Below, piece after piece: positions 23,432 through 31,825 of a stretch of 64,000 bases of DNA; the first letter of the stretch is position 1, and each line of letters begins with the position of its first letter. The notes below the pieces were generated by a model. That model made no database searches and was not told the DNA's origin. It worked only from the letters and a program-made list of their open reading frames with translations. Both the position numbers and the translations under genes were made by a program. Location: positions 48,661-112,660 of the forward strand of contig NZ_JAGMUJ010000022.1 of assembly GCF_019049255.1 (NCBI RefSeq), given 5' to 3'. Source of the DNA: Streptomyces sp. AC558_RSS880. GTDB taxonomy: Bacteria; Actinomycetota; Actinomycetes; Streptomycetales; Streptomycetaceae.

Positions 23432-24351
23432 ACCACTCCTCGCTCGGTCCCCCCGTCCGCGACATGCGCACGGGCCGCCTCCACACCCGCGTCTACCGGT
23501 CCGGCGACAGCCACCTCTGGCGCCGCGAGGTCCTCCGGGACGGCGTCCCCGCTCGCTCTCTCCCCTCGCTCCCGGCCGGCGCCGGACTGGCGTCCGCCGA
23601 GCTCGCGGAAGACGGCGCATACGAGTACCGGGTCGCCGGCAGCCTGTCCCTCGGCCACCTGATCTGGCCCCCGACGGCCGACCCCGCACCCCCCGCACAC
23701 CGCGAGGCTCTCGCCCGGGCCATGACGAGCGCGGGCCGGGCCCTGCGCTCCCTCCACGCTCAGGGACCCGTCCTCGTCGACCCGGCCCCCGTCCCCCCAC
23801 CCGTCACCCGTCTGGCACGCTGGCTGCGCTCGGCCGACGACCATGCCCACCACCGCCTGACCGCCGTCCTCGGCCCGGCCCGCCTCCGCGAACTCTCCGC
23901 CTGGTGCGACGTCCTGGGCGCCCCCGACCCGGCACACCCGCGCACACTCCTGCACGGCGAGCCCTCGGTCGGCCTGATCATCCCGTCCCCCGCACCGGCC
24001 CACGCGGTCCTCCTCACCGGCGAGACCCTCTCCCACGGCCCAGCGGCCTTCGACACCGGCTGGCTCATAGGAGAGCTGGCCGAAATGGCCCGCCTCTCCG
24101 GCCCCGCCCACGCCCCGTCCTTCGCCGCCTTGGCCACCGCTCTCCTCGCCGGCCACGGCCCCCTCGCCCCCGACGACATCACCCCCCTCGCCCTTGCCGC
24201 GGGCCTGCGCAGCGTCGTCCACGTCGCGGACTACGCGACGTACGTCGGCTGGACCGACGGCCTGGAACACTGCATCACCCTGCTCCCCGACCTGGTGGAC
24301 ACGTCGGGCCGAGCCGCTCTGGACGCCGTCCGCGTCACCGTCTCCGCGTGA
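23428..24351 (+). CDS. degenerate phosphotransferase-like protein, candidate third class V component
   Basis: A 307-residue protein. Part of the sequence recalls the APH kinase fold: RTLLHGEPSVGLIIP replaces the HGDxxxxN catalytic loop, and AVLLTGETLSHGPAAFDTGW replaces the metal-binding Asp segment. Key catalytic residues are therefore missing, and it is probably a pseudokinase or substrate-binding partner. Lexapeptide-type systems need a third poorly conserved protein (LxmX) besides the kinase and HopA1 protein; by position and elimination this is the candidate, but homology to LxmX is not established here. It is the last gene of the coupled operon (ATGA overlap with the decarboxylase). Confidence 0.6.
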   Translation: MNHSSLGPPVRDMRTGRLHTRVYRSGDSHLWRREVLRDGVPARSLPSLPAGAGLASAELAEDGAYEYRVAGSLSLGHLIWPPTADPAPPAHREALARAMTSAGRALRSLHAQGPVLVDPAPVPPPVTRLARWLRSADDHAHHRLTAVLGPARLRELSAWCDVLGAPDPAHPRTLLHGEPSVGLIIPSPAPAHAVLLTGETLSHGPAAFDTGWLIGELAEMARLSGPAHAPSFAALATALLAGHGPLAPDDITPLALAAGLRSVVHVADYATYVGWTDGLEHCITLLPDLVDTSGRAALDAVRVTVSA

Positions 24352-24525
24352 GCCGGCGCTCGGCCGCCCTCGTCGGCGCCTGTACGCACCTCCGCCCCGC
24401 ACGGCATTCCCCGGCACATGACGAAGGCGGTCTCCGGCACCGGTGACGACCACCGTGCTCGGTCACACCGGAAAACACCGGAAAACACCGGAGCCGCACC
24501 GGATGCGGCGCTAGCGTGGGGTCCC

Positions 24526-25050
24526 GTGATCGTATGGATCAACGGCACCCACGGCGCGGGCAAGACGACGGCCGGCGCGCTCGTGCAGCGGCTGCTCCCG
24601 GACTCACGGGTGTTCGACGCCGAGAAGGTCGGCGAGACGCTCATGGACATCACGCCGGGACTGCCCTGGACGGACAACTTCCAGCACTGGCCGCCGTGGC
24701 GGCCGCTCGTGGTCGAGACCGCCCGCCGCGTCCTCGACTACACCGGCGGCACCCTGGTGATGCCCATGACCGTCCTGGTCGAGGAGTACTGGCGCGAGAT
24801 CAGCGCGGGCCTCGACCGGCACGCCATCCCGGTACGCCACTTCGTCCTCCACGCCGACCGGGAGACCCTGCGCGGGCGCATCGCGGGGGACACGGTCCTC
24901 GGCCCCGACTCCCCGTTCCGCCTCAGCCACCTCGAGCCCTACGCCGAGGCGGCCCGCACCTGGCTGCACGCCGAGGCCGAGGTCATCGACACCACCCACC
25001 TCACCCCGGCCGAGACCGCCCTGCGGATCGCGGAGGCCGTCAAGAGCTGA
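24526..25050 (+). CDS. P-loop ATPase/kinase, TmrB-like
   Basis: A 174-residue cytoplasmic P-loop protein starting VIVWINGTHGAGKTTAGALV, which places Walker A at residues 7-15. The arrangement is that of TmrB (tunicamycin resistance) and small kinase-like AAA proteins, which have their P-loop at the very N-terminus. FVLHADRETLRGRI and an Arg-rich lid region follow. The GTG at 24526 lies seven to eight bases after TAGCGT, suggesting a leaderless mRNA; the ATG at 24418 would add a non-conserved tail. It is separated from the RiPP operon by 174 bp; involvement in producer immunity is possible but unsupported. Confidence 0.8.
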   Translation: MIVWINGTHGAGKTTAGALVQRLLPDSRVFDAEKVGETLMDITPGLPWTDNFQHWPPWRPLVVETARRVLDYTGGTLVMPMTVLVEEYWREISAGLDRHAIPVRHFVLHADRETLRGRIAGDTVLGPDSPFRLSHLEPYAEAARTWLHAEAEVIDTTHLTPAETALRIAEAVKS

Positions 25051-25087
25051 GCCCCCGTTGTCAGTGCCGTCGGCGAGGATCCCGGAC

Positions 25088-25645
25088 ATGACTGCGACCG
25101 CCGCCGACGCACGAACCCTCCTGGAAGACGTCCGCACCAGCGCCGCCTGGATCGCCCGCGCGCTCAAGAGCTCCGGGTACCGGGCGGACTTCTCCCCCCT
25201 GAGCCTGCGGGACGTCGAGCGCTTCATGGCCGAGCACAGCGACCACGGGATCGCGGTGCCCGGCGGCCTCCTCGCGACGGACCTGGGGCCGCGCCTGTTC
25301 GCCCTCGGCGCCTACCTCGGGGAGACGGTCCGGCGCAGTGCCGGCGGGACCTGGGAGACCGACGCCGAGGACCCGGACAGCGAGATGAACCTCAGGCTCC
25401 GCCTCCCCGACGGCTCCGTCGTCTGGCCCGTCCAGCGCATGGTCAAACGCTTCCGGCACGGCCACGAGGACAGCGTCGTCGGCTACGCGATGGGCCTGGG
25501 CCTGCAGCCGGCCCGCCGACGGTCACGGCTACGGCCCGGAAGCCGCGCGGGGCGCGGCGTGCACGGGCCGCGGGAGCTCGGCCGAGGCCGGAGAGGACCG
25601 GTCAGGATTCGAGAAGCCCCAAAGGGCGGGGCGCGCCTAGCGTGA
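25088..25645 (+). CDS. hypothetical protein with anomalous C-terminus
   Basis: A 185-residue protein. Residues 1-140 look like a real soluble domain (LGPRLFALGAYLGETVRRSA, MNLRLRLPDGSVVWPVQRMV), resembling small DUF3806-like proteins. The last 45 residues are Arg/Gly/Pro-rich with no domain character ([19 protein letters not shown]). The boundary near 25510 may mark a frameshift or loss of the original stop; the +1 frame there reads ADGHGYGPEAA and ends at a TAG at 25637-25639. No function is assigned. Confidence 0.55.
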   Translation: MTATAADARTLLEDVRTSAAWIARALKSSGYRADFSPLSLRDVERFMAEHSDHGIAVPGGLLATDLGPRLFALGAYLGETVRRSAGGTWETDAEDPDSEMNLRLRLPDGSVVWPVQRMVKRFRHGHEDSVVGYAMGLGLQPARRRSRLRPGSRAGRGVHGPRELGRGRRGPVRIREAPKGGARLA

Positions 25646-25650
25646 AGGGC

Positions 25651-26283
25651 ATGACCTTCATGGAGAGCGTGACCCTCGACGTGGCCGACACCGCGGCCGC
25701 CCGCCGTTTCCACTCCGCCGCCTTCGGACTGGACGAGCAGATCCGTCTGCGGGCCTCGAAGGAGGCCACGAGCGGGTTCCGCGGATTCACCCTGGGGCTC
25801 ACGGTGCCCCGACCGGGCGACGTCGACAGCCTCATCGGTACCGCCGTGGACGCCGGTGCCGTACCGCTGAAGCCGGCCGCGAAGTCGCTCTGGGGGTACG
25901 GCGGCGTCGTACAGGCCCCGGACGGGACGATCTGGAAGGTCGCGACCTCGGCGAAGAAGGACCGCGGTCCCGTCACCCGGCGGATCGACGAGATCGTGCT
26001 GCTGCTCGGCGTCGCGGACGTGGCCGCGAGCAAGCGGTTCTACGTCGCGCGGGGCCTCACCGTGGCGAAGAGCTTCGGCCGTACGTACGCCGAGTTCGCC
26101 GGCCGGGAGTCGAGCCCCGTCAAGCTGGCGCTGTACCGGCGCCGTGCCCTCGCCAAGGACCTCGGCGTCCCCGAGGAGGGCAGCGGATCGCACCGGCTGG
26201 TGATCGGTGGCGGCGAGGACGCCTTCACCGACCCGGACGGGTTCCCCTGGGAGGCCGCGTCACCGGCCGCCCTCACCTCCTGA
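25651..26283 (+). CDS. VOC-family (glyoxalase-like) protein
   Basis: A 210-residue protein with two glyoxalase-like halves (SVTLDVADTAAARRFHSAAF at the start; EIVLLLGVADVAASKRFYVA in the middle). The second half ends in AFTDPDGFPWE, the conserved VOC close. It may bind metal or small ligands; the substrate is unknown. The ATG at 25651 lies seven bases after TAGCGT (25638-25643) and is probably leaderless; the in-frame ATG at 25660 is an alternative. Confidence 0.8.
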   Translation: MTFMESVTLDVADTAAARRFHSAAFGLDEQIRLRASKEATSGFRGFTLGLTVPRPGDVDSLIGTAVDAGAVPLKPAAKSLWGYGGVVQAPDGTIWKVATSAKKDRGPVTRRIDEIVLLLGVADVAASKRFYVARGLTVAKSFGRTYAEFAGRESSPVKLALYRRRALAKDLGVPEEGSGSHRLVIGGGEDAFTDPDGFPWEAASPAALTS

Positions 26284-26380
26284 CGCACGCCGCGCACCGG
26301 GGAAAGAACAGAACGCCCGAGCACACCCTCGTACGCGAAGGCCGCCGGTCCGGCGGGCCGCACACGGCAGACTGACCCGT

Positions 26381-26980
26381 ATGACCGCCGCAGCCGATAC
26401 CGCCAAGTCCGACCTCCGTCGCTATCTCCAGGAAGCCCGCGACGCCCTGCTGTGGAAACTCGACGGCCTCCCCGAGTACGACGTCCGCCGCCCGATGACG
26501 CCGACCGGCACCAACCTCCTGGGCCTGGTGAAGCACGCGGCCGGGGTGGAACTGGGCTACCTCGGCGACACCTTCGGCCGGCCGTCCGGCGAGCCGCTGC
26601 CCTGGCTCGCGGACGCCGCGGAGACCAACGGGGACATGTGGGCCACCGCCGAGGAGTCGCGCGAGGACGTCACCGGCCTGTACCGCCGGGCGTGGGCGCA
26701 CGCGGACGCGACGATCGAGGCGCTGCCGCTGGACACGACCGGCAGGGTGCCGTGGTGGCCGGACGGCAGGGACGGACTGACGCTGCACCACGCCGTGGTC
26801 CGCGTGATCGCCGACACCCACCGGCACGCCGGCCACGCCGACATCCTCCGCGAACTCATGGACGGCGCCGTGGGGGAGAGCGCGACCGGTACCAGCCTGC
26901 CGTCGGACGACCCGGCCTGGTGGGAGGCCTACCGCGGCCGACTGGAGCGCGTGGCGCGGGAGGCCGCCCGGAAGGCGTGA
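26381..26980 (+). CDS. DinB-family (DUF664) protein
   Basis: A 199-residue four-helix-bundle protein of the DinB/YfiT superfamily, DUF664 branch. Metal-binding His residues are seen in LLGLVKHAAGVELGYL near residue 50 and HHAVVRVIADTHRHAGHADI near residue 140. Related proteins include mycothiol-dependent maleylpyruvate isomerase and other thiol S-transferases, so a role with mycothiol is possible. The actual reaction is unknown. It ends 43 bp from the convergent aminotransferase gene. Confidence 0.85.
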   Translation: MTAAADTAKSDLRRYLQEARDALLWKLDGLPEYDVRRPMTPTGTNLLGLVKHAAGVELGYLGDTFGRPSGEPLPWLADAAETNGDMWATAEESREDVTGLYRRAWAHADATIEALPLDTTGRVPWWPDGRDGLTLHHAVVRVIADTHRHAGHADILRELMDGAVGESATGTSLPSDDPAWWEAYRGRLERVAREAARKA

Positions 26981-27023
26981 CCGGCCCGCCCCGTCAGCCG
27001 TCGGCCGTCGGCGGCAGCACCCC

Positions 27024-28247
27024 TCACCGTGCCGCGCGGGCCCACTCCCCGAGGACGGGGACGCACTTCTCGGCGAAGTACTCGTAGTCCTCGGCCGTGT
27101 TGTAGACGTGCGCGGACAGCCGCAGGTAGCCGACTCCGCCGAAGCTGGTGAACGCCGCCTCGACGCCCAGCTCCGCGGGGGCCCGGTCGCGCAGGGCGTC
27201 GGCCGCGAGGCGGTCGGCGCCGAGCCCGTCGGGCAGCCGCACCAGCCGCATGCCGGGCACGGGCATGCCGACGTCGACGGACGCGTCCGCACCGGTCAGC
27301 CCGGCGAGCGCGGCGCCCACGATCCGCGCGCCGTAACCGGCCAGCTCGTCCATGTACCGGCGGGCGGCGGGCCAGCCCCAGACGCTGTCGACGAAGCCGA
27401 GGGCGGCCGGGGCCGCCAGTTGGCCGGTGGCGTCGAGGGTGCCCTGGTGGTCGAAGCGTTCGGGGTACGGGTCGGCGGCGCCCCACGAGTCGATCAGCGG
27501 GTACAGCCCGTCCCGCAGCGGACCGCGCGCCACCAGGGCCGCGGTGCCGCGCGGCGCGCAGCCCCACTTGTGCAGGTTGCCCGTCCAGAAGTCGCCGTCC
27601 CACCCGTCGAGCGGGGCGGCGATCAGCCCGGGCGCGTGCGCGCCGTCCACGAGCAGCGGGATCCCGAGCCGCCGCGTCCGCGCGGCGATCCGCTCCACCG
27701 GCAGCCGGCGGGCGGTCGCCGAGGTGACCTGGTCGACGACGACGAGTCCGGTGGCCTCGCCCACCTCGGCCATCACCGCCTCGTACGCCTGCTCCTCGCC
27801 GGCGTCCAGCGGCACCCTGGCGGTGCGCACCCGGCCGCCCCAGCGGCGGGCCAGCCGTTCGGCGCCCATCGTCACGGCGCCGTAGCCGTGGTCGGTGACG
27901 ACGATCTCCCCGCCGCCCCGGCGCTCCAGGCCGGCGTACACGACGCTCGCGCCGGCGCTCGCGTTCGGCACCAGGGCGAGGTCGCCGGGGGCCGCGCCGA
28001 GGAAGGCGGCGAGGTCGGTACGGGCCGCCGCGAGCCGCCGCGGCAGCTCGGAGAACCACACCACCGGGGCGCTCTCCATCCGCGCGCGCAACTCCTGCTG
28101 CCGCTCCTGGGCGGCCAGCGGCACGGCGCCGAACGAACCGTGGTTGAGATGGCGCAGCGCGGGGTCCAGCGTCCACGCCCGCGCGGCCGGCCGGTCGTCG
28201 GCCAGCAGCAGGGGGCGGGGTGCGGTGGTGACCTCGGTCTCGCTCAC
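27024..28247 (-). CDS. class V aminotransferase, isopenicillin-N-epimerase-like
   Basis: A 407-residue PLP enzyme. LNHGSFGAVP near residue 33 is the N-terminal signature of the isopenicillin N epimerase-like branch. LLVDGAHAPGLI carries the PLP-pyridine Asp and DFWTGNLHKWGCAPRGTA the Schiff-base Lys. Related enzymes include cysteine desulfurases, epimerases and ergothioneine EgtE-type lyases. The substrate is uncertain; no ergothioneine or beta-lactam genes are nearby, so an amino-acid C-S or racemisation activity can only be guessed. The ATG is at 28247, with alternatives downstream lacking the family start. Confidence 0.85.
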   Translation of the reverse strand: MSETEVTTAPRPLLLADDRPAARAWTLDPALRHLNHGSFGAVPLAAQERQQELRARMESAPVVWFSELPRRLAAARTDLAAFLGAAPGDLALVPNASAGASVVYAGLERRGGGEIVVTDHGYGAVTMGAERLARRWGGRVRTARVPLDAGEEQAYEAVMAEVGEATGLVVVDQVTSATARRLPVERIAARTRRLGIPLLVDGAHAPGLIAAPLDGWDGDFWTGNLHKWGCAPRGTAALVARGPLRDGLYPLIDSWGAADPYPERFDHQGTLDATGQLAAPAALGFVDSVWGWPAARRYMDELAGYGARIVGAALAGLTGADASVDVGMPVPGMRLVRLPDGLGADRLAADALRDRAPAELGVEAAFTSFGGVGYLRLSAHVYNTAEDYEYFAEKCVPVLGEWARAAR

Positions 28248-28428
28248 CTGACTCCCCTCCGTCGACTCCCCCCGTGAGGAACACCGGATCCTAACGCGCC
28301 GACACGATCACCACGAGGCGTCCCGACGGCGGGAACACGCACTTTTTTGTGGGTACTTGGCAGCGCGGCGGCGTGCGGCGAACCTGGTTGCGGGCGCCGG
28401 ACAGGAAGGGAGCGGGAACGGCCGCCCG

Positions 28429-28773
28429 TCAGGAGGCCTCGGCCTCGGCCAGCCTCGACAGGCGGCGGTACCCCCAGTCGGACAGGGGTGCCAGCGCCTC
28501 GGCGAGCTCACGGCCGAACGCGGTCAGGGAGTAGACCGTCTTCGGCGGCAGCACGTCGTGCACCTCCCGGTGCACCAGCCCGTCCGCCTCCATCTCGCGC
28601 AGCGCCTGGGTCAGCACCTTCTCGGTGAGGCCCGGCACCCGTCGGCGCAGTTCGGCCGGCCGGTGCGGGCCGGACTCCAGCAGCCACAGCAGCGTGGTCT
28701 TCCACTTGCCCTCGATCACGGCGATCGCGGCGGTCACCCCGCAGACGTCCGGATCGTGGCGCCGGTGCACCAT
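28429..28773 (-). CDS. HxlR-family transcriptional regulator
   Basis: A 114-residue winged-helix regulator. CGVTAAIAVIEGKWKTTLLW near residue 12 is the HxlR signature, including a Cys that in several members senses electrophiles or oxidants. RRRVPGLTEKVLTQALREME is the recognition helix region and KTVYSLTAFGRELAEAL the wing. It is divergent from an imine-reductase-like gene 50 bp away and probably represses it, responding to a reactive or cognate compound. Confidence 0.9.
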   Translation of the reverse strand: MVHRRHDPDVCGVTAAIAVIEGKWKTTLLWLLESGPHRPAELRRRVPGLTEKVLTQALREMEADGLVHREVHDVLPPKTVYSLTAFGRELAEALAPLSDWGYRRLSRLAEAEAS

Positions 28774-28823
28774 GCCGTGCCCCTTTCCTCAGCAATCACC
28801 ACATACATTACGGGAGTTGAAGC

Positions 28824-29711
28824 ATGTCCATGCACACCGACCAGCCCTCCGTCACCGTCCTCGGTCTCGGTCCGATGGGCCGGGCGCTGGCCGGCGCGTT
28901 CCTGGACGCGGGGGTGCGCACCACCGTCTGGAACCGCACGCCCGGCCGGGACGCCGAGCTGATCGCCCGCGGCGCGGTCCCGGCGCCGTCGCCCGAGGAG
29001 GCGGTCGCCGCCGCCCCGCTGACCGTCGTCTGCGTGGTCAACTACGACGCCTCGGACGCCGTACTGCGCCAGGACGCCGTCACCGCCGCCCTCAAGGGCC
29101 GTACCGTCGTGAACCTGAGCGCCGACACCCCCGAACGCGCCCGGGACACGGCCGAGTGGGCCGGCCGGCACGGCGTCCGCTACCTGGACGGGGCGATCAT
29201 GACCCCGACCCCGACCATCGGCACGGACGACGCGGTGTTCCTGCACAGCGGCCCGGAGGAGCTGTACCGGGAGCACCGGCCCGTCCTGGCGGCGCTCGGC
29301 GGCAGCCACACCCACCTCGGGGAGGAGATCGGCCGGGCCGCGGCGTACGACGTCGCGCTGCTCGACATCTTCTGGACGGCGATGGCCGGCTACACGCACG
29401 CCCTCGCCGTGGCCCGCGCGGAGGGCGTCACCGCGACGGAGCTCGCCCCCTTCGCCCAGGGGATCGCGGCGATCCTGCCGCCGCTGTTCACCGAGTTCGC
29501 GGCGGACGTCGACGCCGGCACCTACTCGGGCGAGCTGAACCCGATCACCTCGGCCGTCTCGACCATGTCCCACGTCGTCCACGCCTCGGAGGCCCACGGC
29601 ATCGACGCGAGCGTGATGCGCGTGATCGAGGGGCAGGCCCGCCGCGTCATCGCCCTCGGCCACGGCACGGACGGCTTCACCCGGGTCGCCGAGCTGCTCG
29701 CCGGCCGCTGA
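28824..29711 (+). CDS. NAD(P)H-dependent imine reductase-like oxidoreductase
   Basis: A 295-residue beta-hydroxyacid-dehydrogenase-superfamily enzyme. VTVLGLGPMGRALAGAFL is the N-terminal dinucleotide-binding GxGxxG-type motif, and TTVWNRTPGRD is the NADPH-preferring second strand. AAAYDVALLDIFWTAMAG at the start of the helical domain matches imine reductases, with Asp in the usual catalytic position. It would reduce cyclic imines to amines; the native substrate is unknown. GGGAG lies upstream of the ATG; a second ATG two codons later is possible. Regulation by the divergent HxlR protein is likely. Confidence 0.8.
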   Translation: MSMHTDQPSVTVLGLGPMGRALAGAFLDAGVRTTVWNRTPGRDAELIARGAVPAPSPEEAVAAAPLTVVCVVNYDASDAVLRQDAVTAALKGRTVVNLSADTPERARDTAEWAGRHGVRYLDGAIMTPTPTIGTDDAVFLHSGPEELYREHRPVLAALGGSHTHLGEEIGRAAAYDVALLDIFWTAMAGYTHALAVARAEGVTATELAPFAQGIAAILPPLFTEFAADVDAGTYSGELNPITSAVSTMSHVVHASEAHGIDASVMRVIEGQARRVIALGHGTDGFTRVAELLAGR

Positions 29712-29766
29712 CGGAGCGCGGCAAGGGCGGCCCCCGCACCTGGAACCGCAAGGGAAGCTCCCGCAC

Positions 29767-31779
29767 CTAGAAGGGCAGCTCCCGCGCCCGCACCACCTCC
29801 AGCCGGGACACCGCCCGGGTCAGCACCACGTACAGCCGGTGCAGCCCCCGCTCCTCCGCCTCCGCGATCGCCGCGGGTTCGACGGCCACCACGTGGTCGT
29901 ACTCCAGTCCCTTGACGAGGCTCGCCGGCACCACGGCGACACGCTCGTCCGGCACCTCCGGATCCGCCCCGGCCAGCGCCCGCCGCAGCCGGGGCACGTC
30001 CGCGTCCGCCGCCACGACGCCGACGGATCCCTCCCGCTCCAGCGCGTCCCGCACGGCGGCCACGACCGCGTCCGGCACCTCGTCCGGCCCGGCGACCTCC
30101 CGCATGCGCACCTCGCCGTCGCCGCGCAGGGAGCGGGCCGCCGGGACGTCGACGTCCAGGCGTTCCAGCAGGCGGTTGGTGAGCGCGACCACCGCCCGCG
30201 GCACCCGGAAGCCGGTGGTCAGCGGGATCACGGCCGCGTCCGGCTTCCCCAGGTGCCGCAGCACCGCCGGCCACGAGCGGGCCGCCCAGGGGGTCGTCCC
30301 CTGGGCGAGGTCGCCCAGCACGGTGAGCGAGCCGAAGGCGGACCGGCGGGCGACGGCCCGGCACTCCATCGGGGAGAGGTCCTGGGCCTCGTCGACCACG
30401 ACGTGCCCGTATCCCGCGGGGTGCTCGACCAGCCCGGCGACCTCGTCGAGCAGCACCAGGTCCGCGGCCGACCAGCGCGCCGACCTCCACGACCGCGGCG
30501 CCCTCGTCCACAGCACCGCCTTCTGCTCCTCGGCGTCCAGCACGCCTTCGGCGGCGGCGGCCAGCGCCTCGGGATCGCCCAGCAGCCCGGCCACCACCTC
30601 CTCCGCCCGCACCCGCGGCCACACGGCGTCGACGTACGCCGAAACAGGCCGTGCCCGCTCGATCCGGCGCACCCAGGCGGTGCCGCGCGGGCCGCCGCGC
30701 CGCTCGGCCCGCTCCCGCACGGCCCGCACGATCCGGTCCCGTACCCGCTCCCGCCCGACGTCGTACGGCGGTTCCCCGGCCCGTACGTCCGTCACGATCC
30801 GCGTCAGTTCCTCCGGCTCGACCCGCCAGCGGTACGAACCGTCGGGCACGGCGAGGGAGTCGGTCCGGTCGGTGCGCACCCGCGCGTACAGGGCCCGGCG
30901 CAGCACCTCGGCCATCCGGGCGTCGTGCTTGACGACGGCGGCGCGCCCGTCGTCGGTCCCGGTGACCGGGTGCCGGGCGATCTCCTCGGCGAGGGTGGAC
31001 TGCCGTACGCCGGTCTCGCCGAGGGCGGGCAGGACCTCGGAGATGTAGGAGAGGAAGGTGCGGTTGGGCCCGAGGACGAGCAGTCCACCGCGCCGGATGC
31101 GCCGGGGGTGGGTGTAGAGCAGGTAGGCCGCCCGGTGCAGGCCGACGGCGGTCTTGCCGGTGCCGGGGGCGCCCTGCACGCACACGGAGACGTCCAGGTC
31201 CCCGCGGACGAGGTCGTCCTGTTCGGGCTGGATGGTGGCCGCGATGTCCCGCATGGGCCCGACGCGGGGCCGCTCGATCTCCCGGGTGACGATGCCGCTG
31301 ACGCGTTCCTCGCCCTGTTCCAGGTGTTCGTCCTCCAGGCCGGTCAGGTCGGCGGAGTCGCCCCGGCTGCCGGGTGCCCAGCCGAACCTCCGGCGTACGG
31401 CGACGCCCTGCGGGTCGCGGGCGGTGGCCTGGTAGTAGACGCGGGAGACGGGTGCCCGCCAGTCGACGACGAGGGGCGGGGCGGCGGGGTGCTCGGTGAT
31501 CCGCAGCCGTCCGACGTGGTAGCTCTGCCCCGGGTGGCCGGTGTCGCCCCGTGCGAAGTCCAGCCGCCCGAAGAACAGCGGCCCCGGGGGCAGTTCCCGC
31601 AGTTCCTCGGCGTGGCTGCGCAGCCGGTGCCCGAGGACTTCGGCGTCGGCGCCGGAGGCGGAGACGTCCTCGCCGGTGACGACCCGCTCGTCGGCGTCGG
31701 CGGCCATGGCGGCGAAGGCGGTGCGGCAGCGGTCGTGGTGGGCGCGTTCCCGGTCGAGGGCGTGCTCGGGTGGTGTCAT
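29767..31779 (-). CDS. HelD/HelR-type RNA polymerase-associated ATPase
   Basis: A 670-residue superfamily 1 helicase-like ATPase. A helical N-terminal arm precedes VDWRAPVSRVYYQATARDPQ. Motor motifs are Walker A VQGAPGTGKTAVGLHRAAYL, Walker B HVVVDEAQDLSPMECRA, motif III TVLGDLAQGTTPWA, motif IV-V LTTGFRVPRAVV and motif VI YVVLTRAVSRLEVV. HelD proteins dislodge stalled RNA polymerase from DNA, and the actinobacterial HelR branch confers rifamycin tolerance. No rifamycin-associated element was seen upstream; instead the gene follows a TetR regulator by 44 bp with an inverted repeat between. The ATG at 31779 was chosen as the conserved start. Confidence 0.9.
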   Translation of the reverse strand: MTPPEHALDRERAHHDRCRTAFAAMAADADERVVTGEDVSASGADAEVLGHRLRSHAEELRELPPGPLFFGRLDFARGDTGHPGQSYHVGRLRITEHPAAPPLVVDWRAPVSRVYYQATARDPQGVAVRRRFGWAPGSRGDSADLTGLEDEHLEQGEERVSGIVTREIERPRVGPMRDIAATIQPEQDDLVRGDLDVSVCVQGAPGTGKTAVGLHRAAYLLYTHPRRIRRGGLLVLGPNRTFLSYISEVLPALGETGVRQSTLAEEIARHPVTGTDDGRAAVVKHDARMAEVLRRALYARVRTDRTDSLAVPDGSYRWRVEPEELTRIVTDVRAGEPPYDVGRERVRDRIVRAVRERAERRGGPRGTAWVRRIERARPVSAYVDAVWPRVRAEEVVAGLLGDPEALAAAAEGVLDAEEQKAVLWTRAPRSWRSARWSAADLVLLDEVAGLVEHPAGYGHVVVDEAQDLSPMECRAVARRSAFGSLTVLGDLAQGTTPWAARSWPAVLRHLGKPDAAVIPLTTGFRVPRAVVALTNRLLERLDVDVPAARSLRGDGEVRMREVAGPDEVPDAVVAAVRDALEREGSVGVVAADADVPRLRRALAGADPEVPDERVAVVPASLVKGLEYDHVVAVEPAAIAEAEERGLHRLYVVLTRAVSRLEVVRARELPF

Positions 31780-31807
31780 TCCACCGAGCGTACCGAATAA
31801 AGCAACC

Positions 31808-31825
31808 GAGTAATGTTTTTTACTC
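31808..31825. promoter_or_regulatory. inverted repeat between tetR-like and helD-like genes
   Basis: GAGTAA and TTACTC are perfect 6-bp arms around TGTTTT, in an AT-rich island overlapping the stop codon of the TetR gene and 29 bp before the HelD-like start. It could be an operator for the TetR protein or a weak attenuator. Confidence 0.45.

Noticed and set aside
14577..24351. Thioviridamide-like (thioamitide) or linaridin cluster
   Set aside because: No YcaO/TfuA genes for thioamides and no linaridin-type dehydratases; the kinase/HopA1/decarboxylase set fits class V lanthipeptides better.
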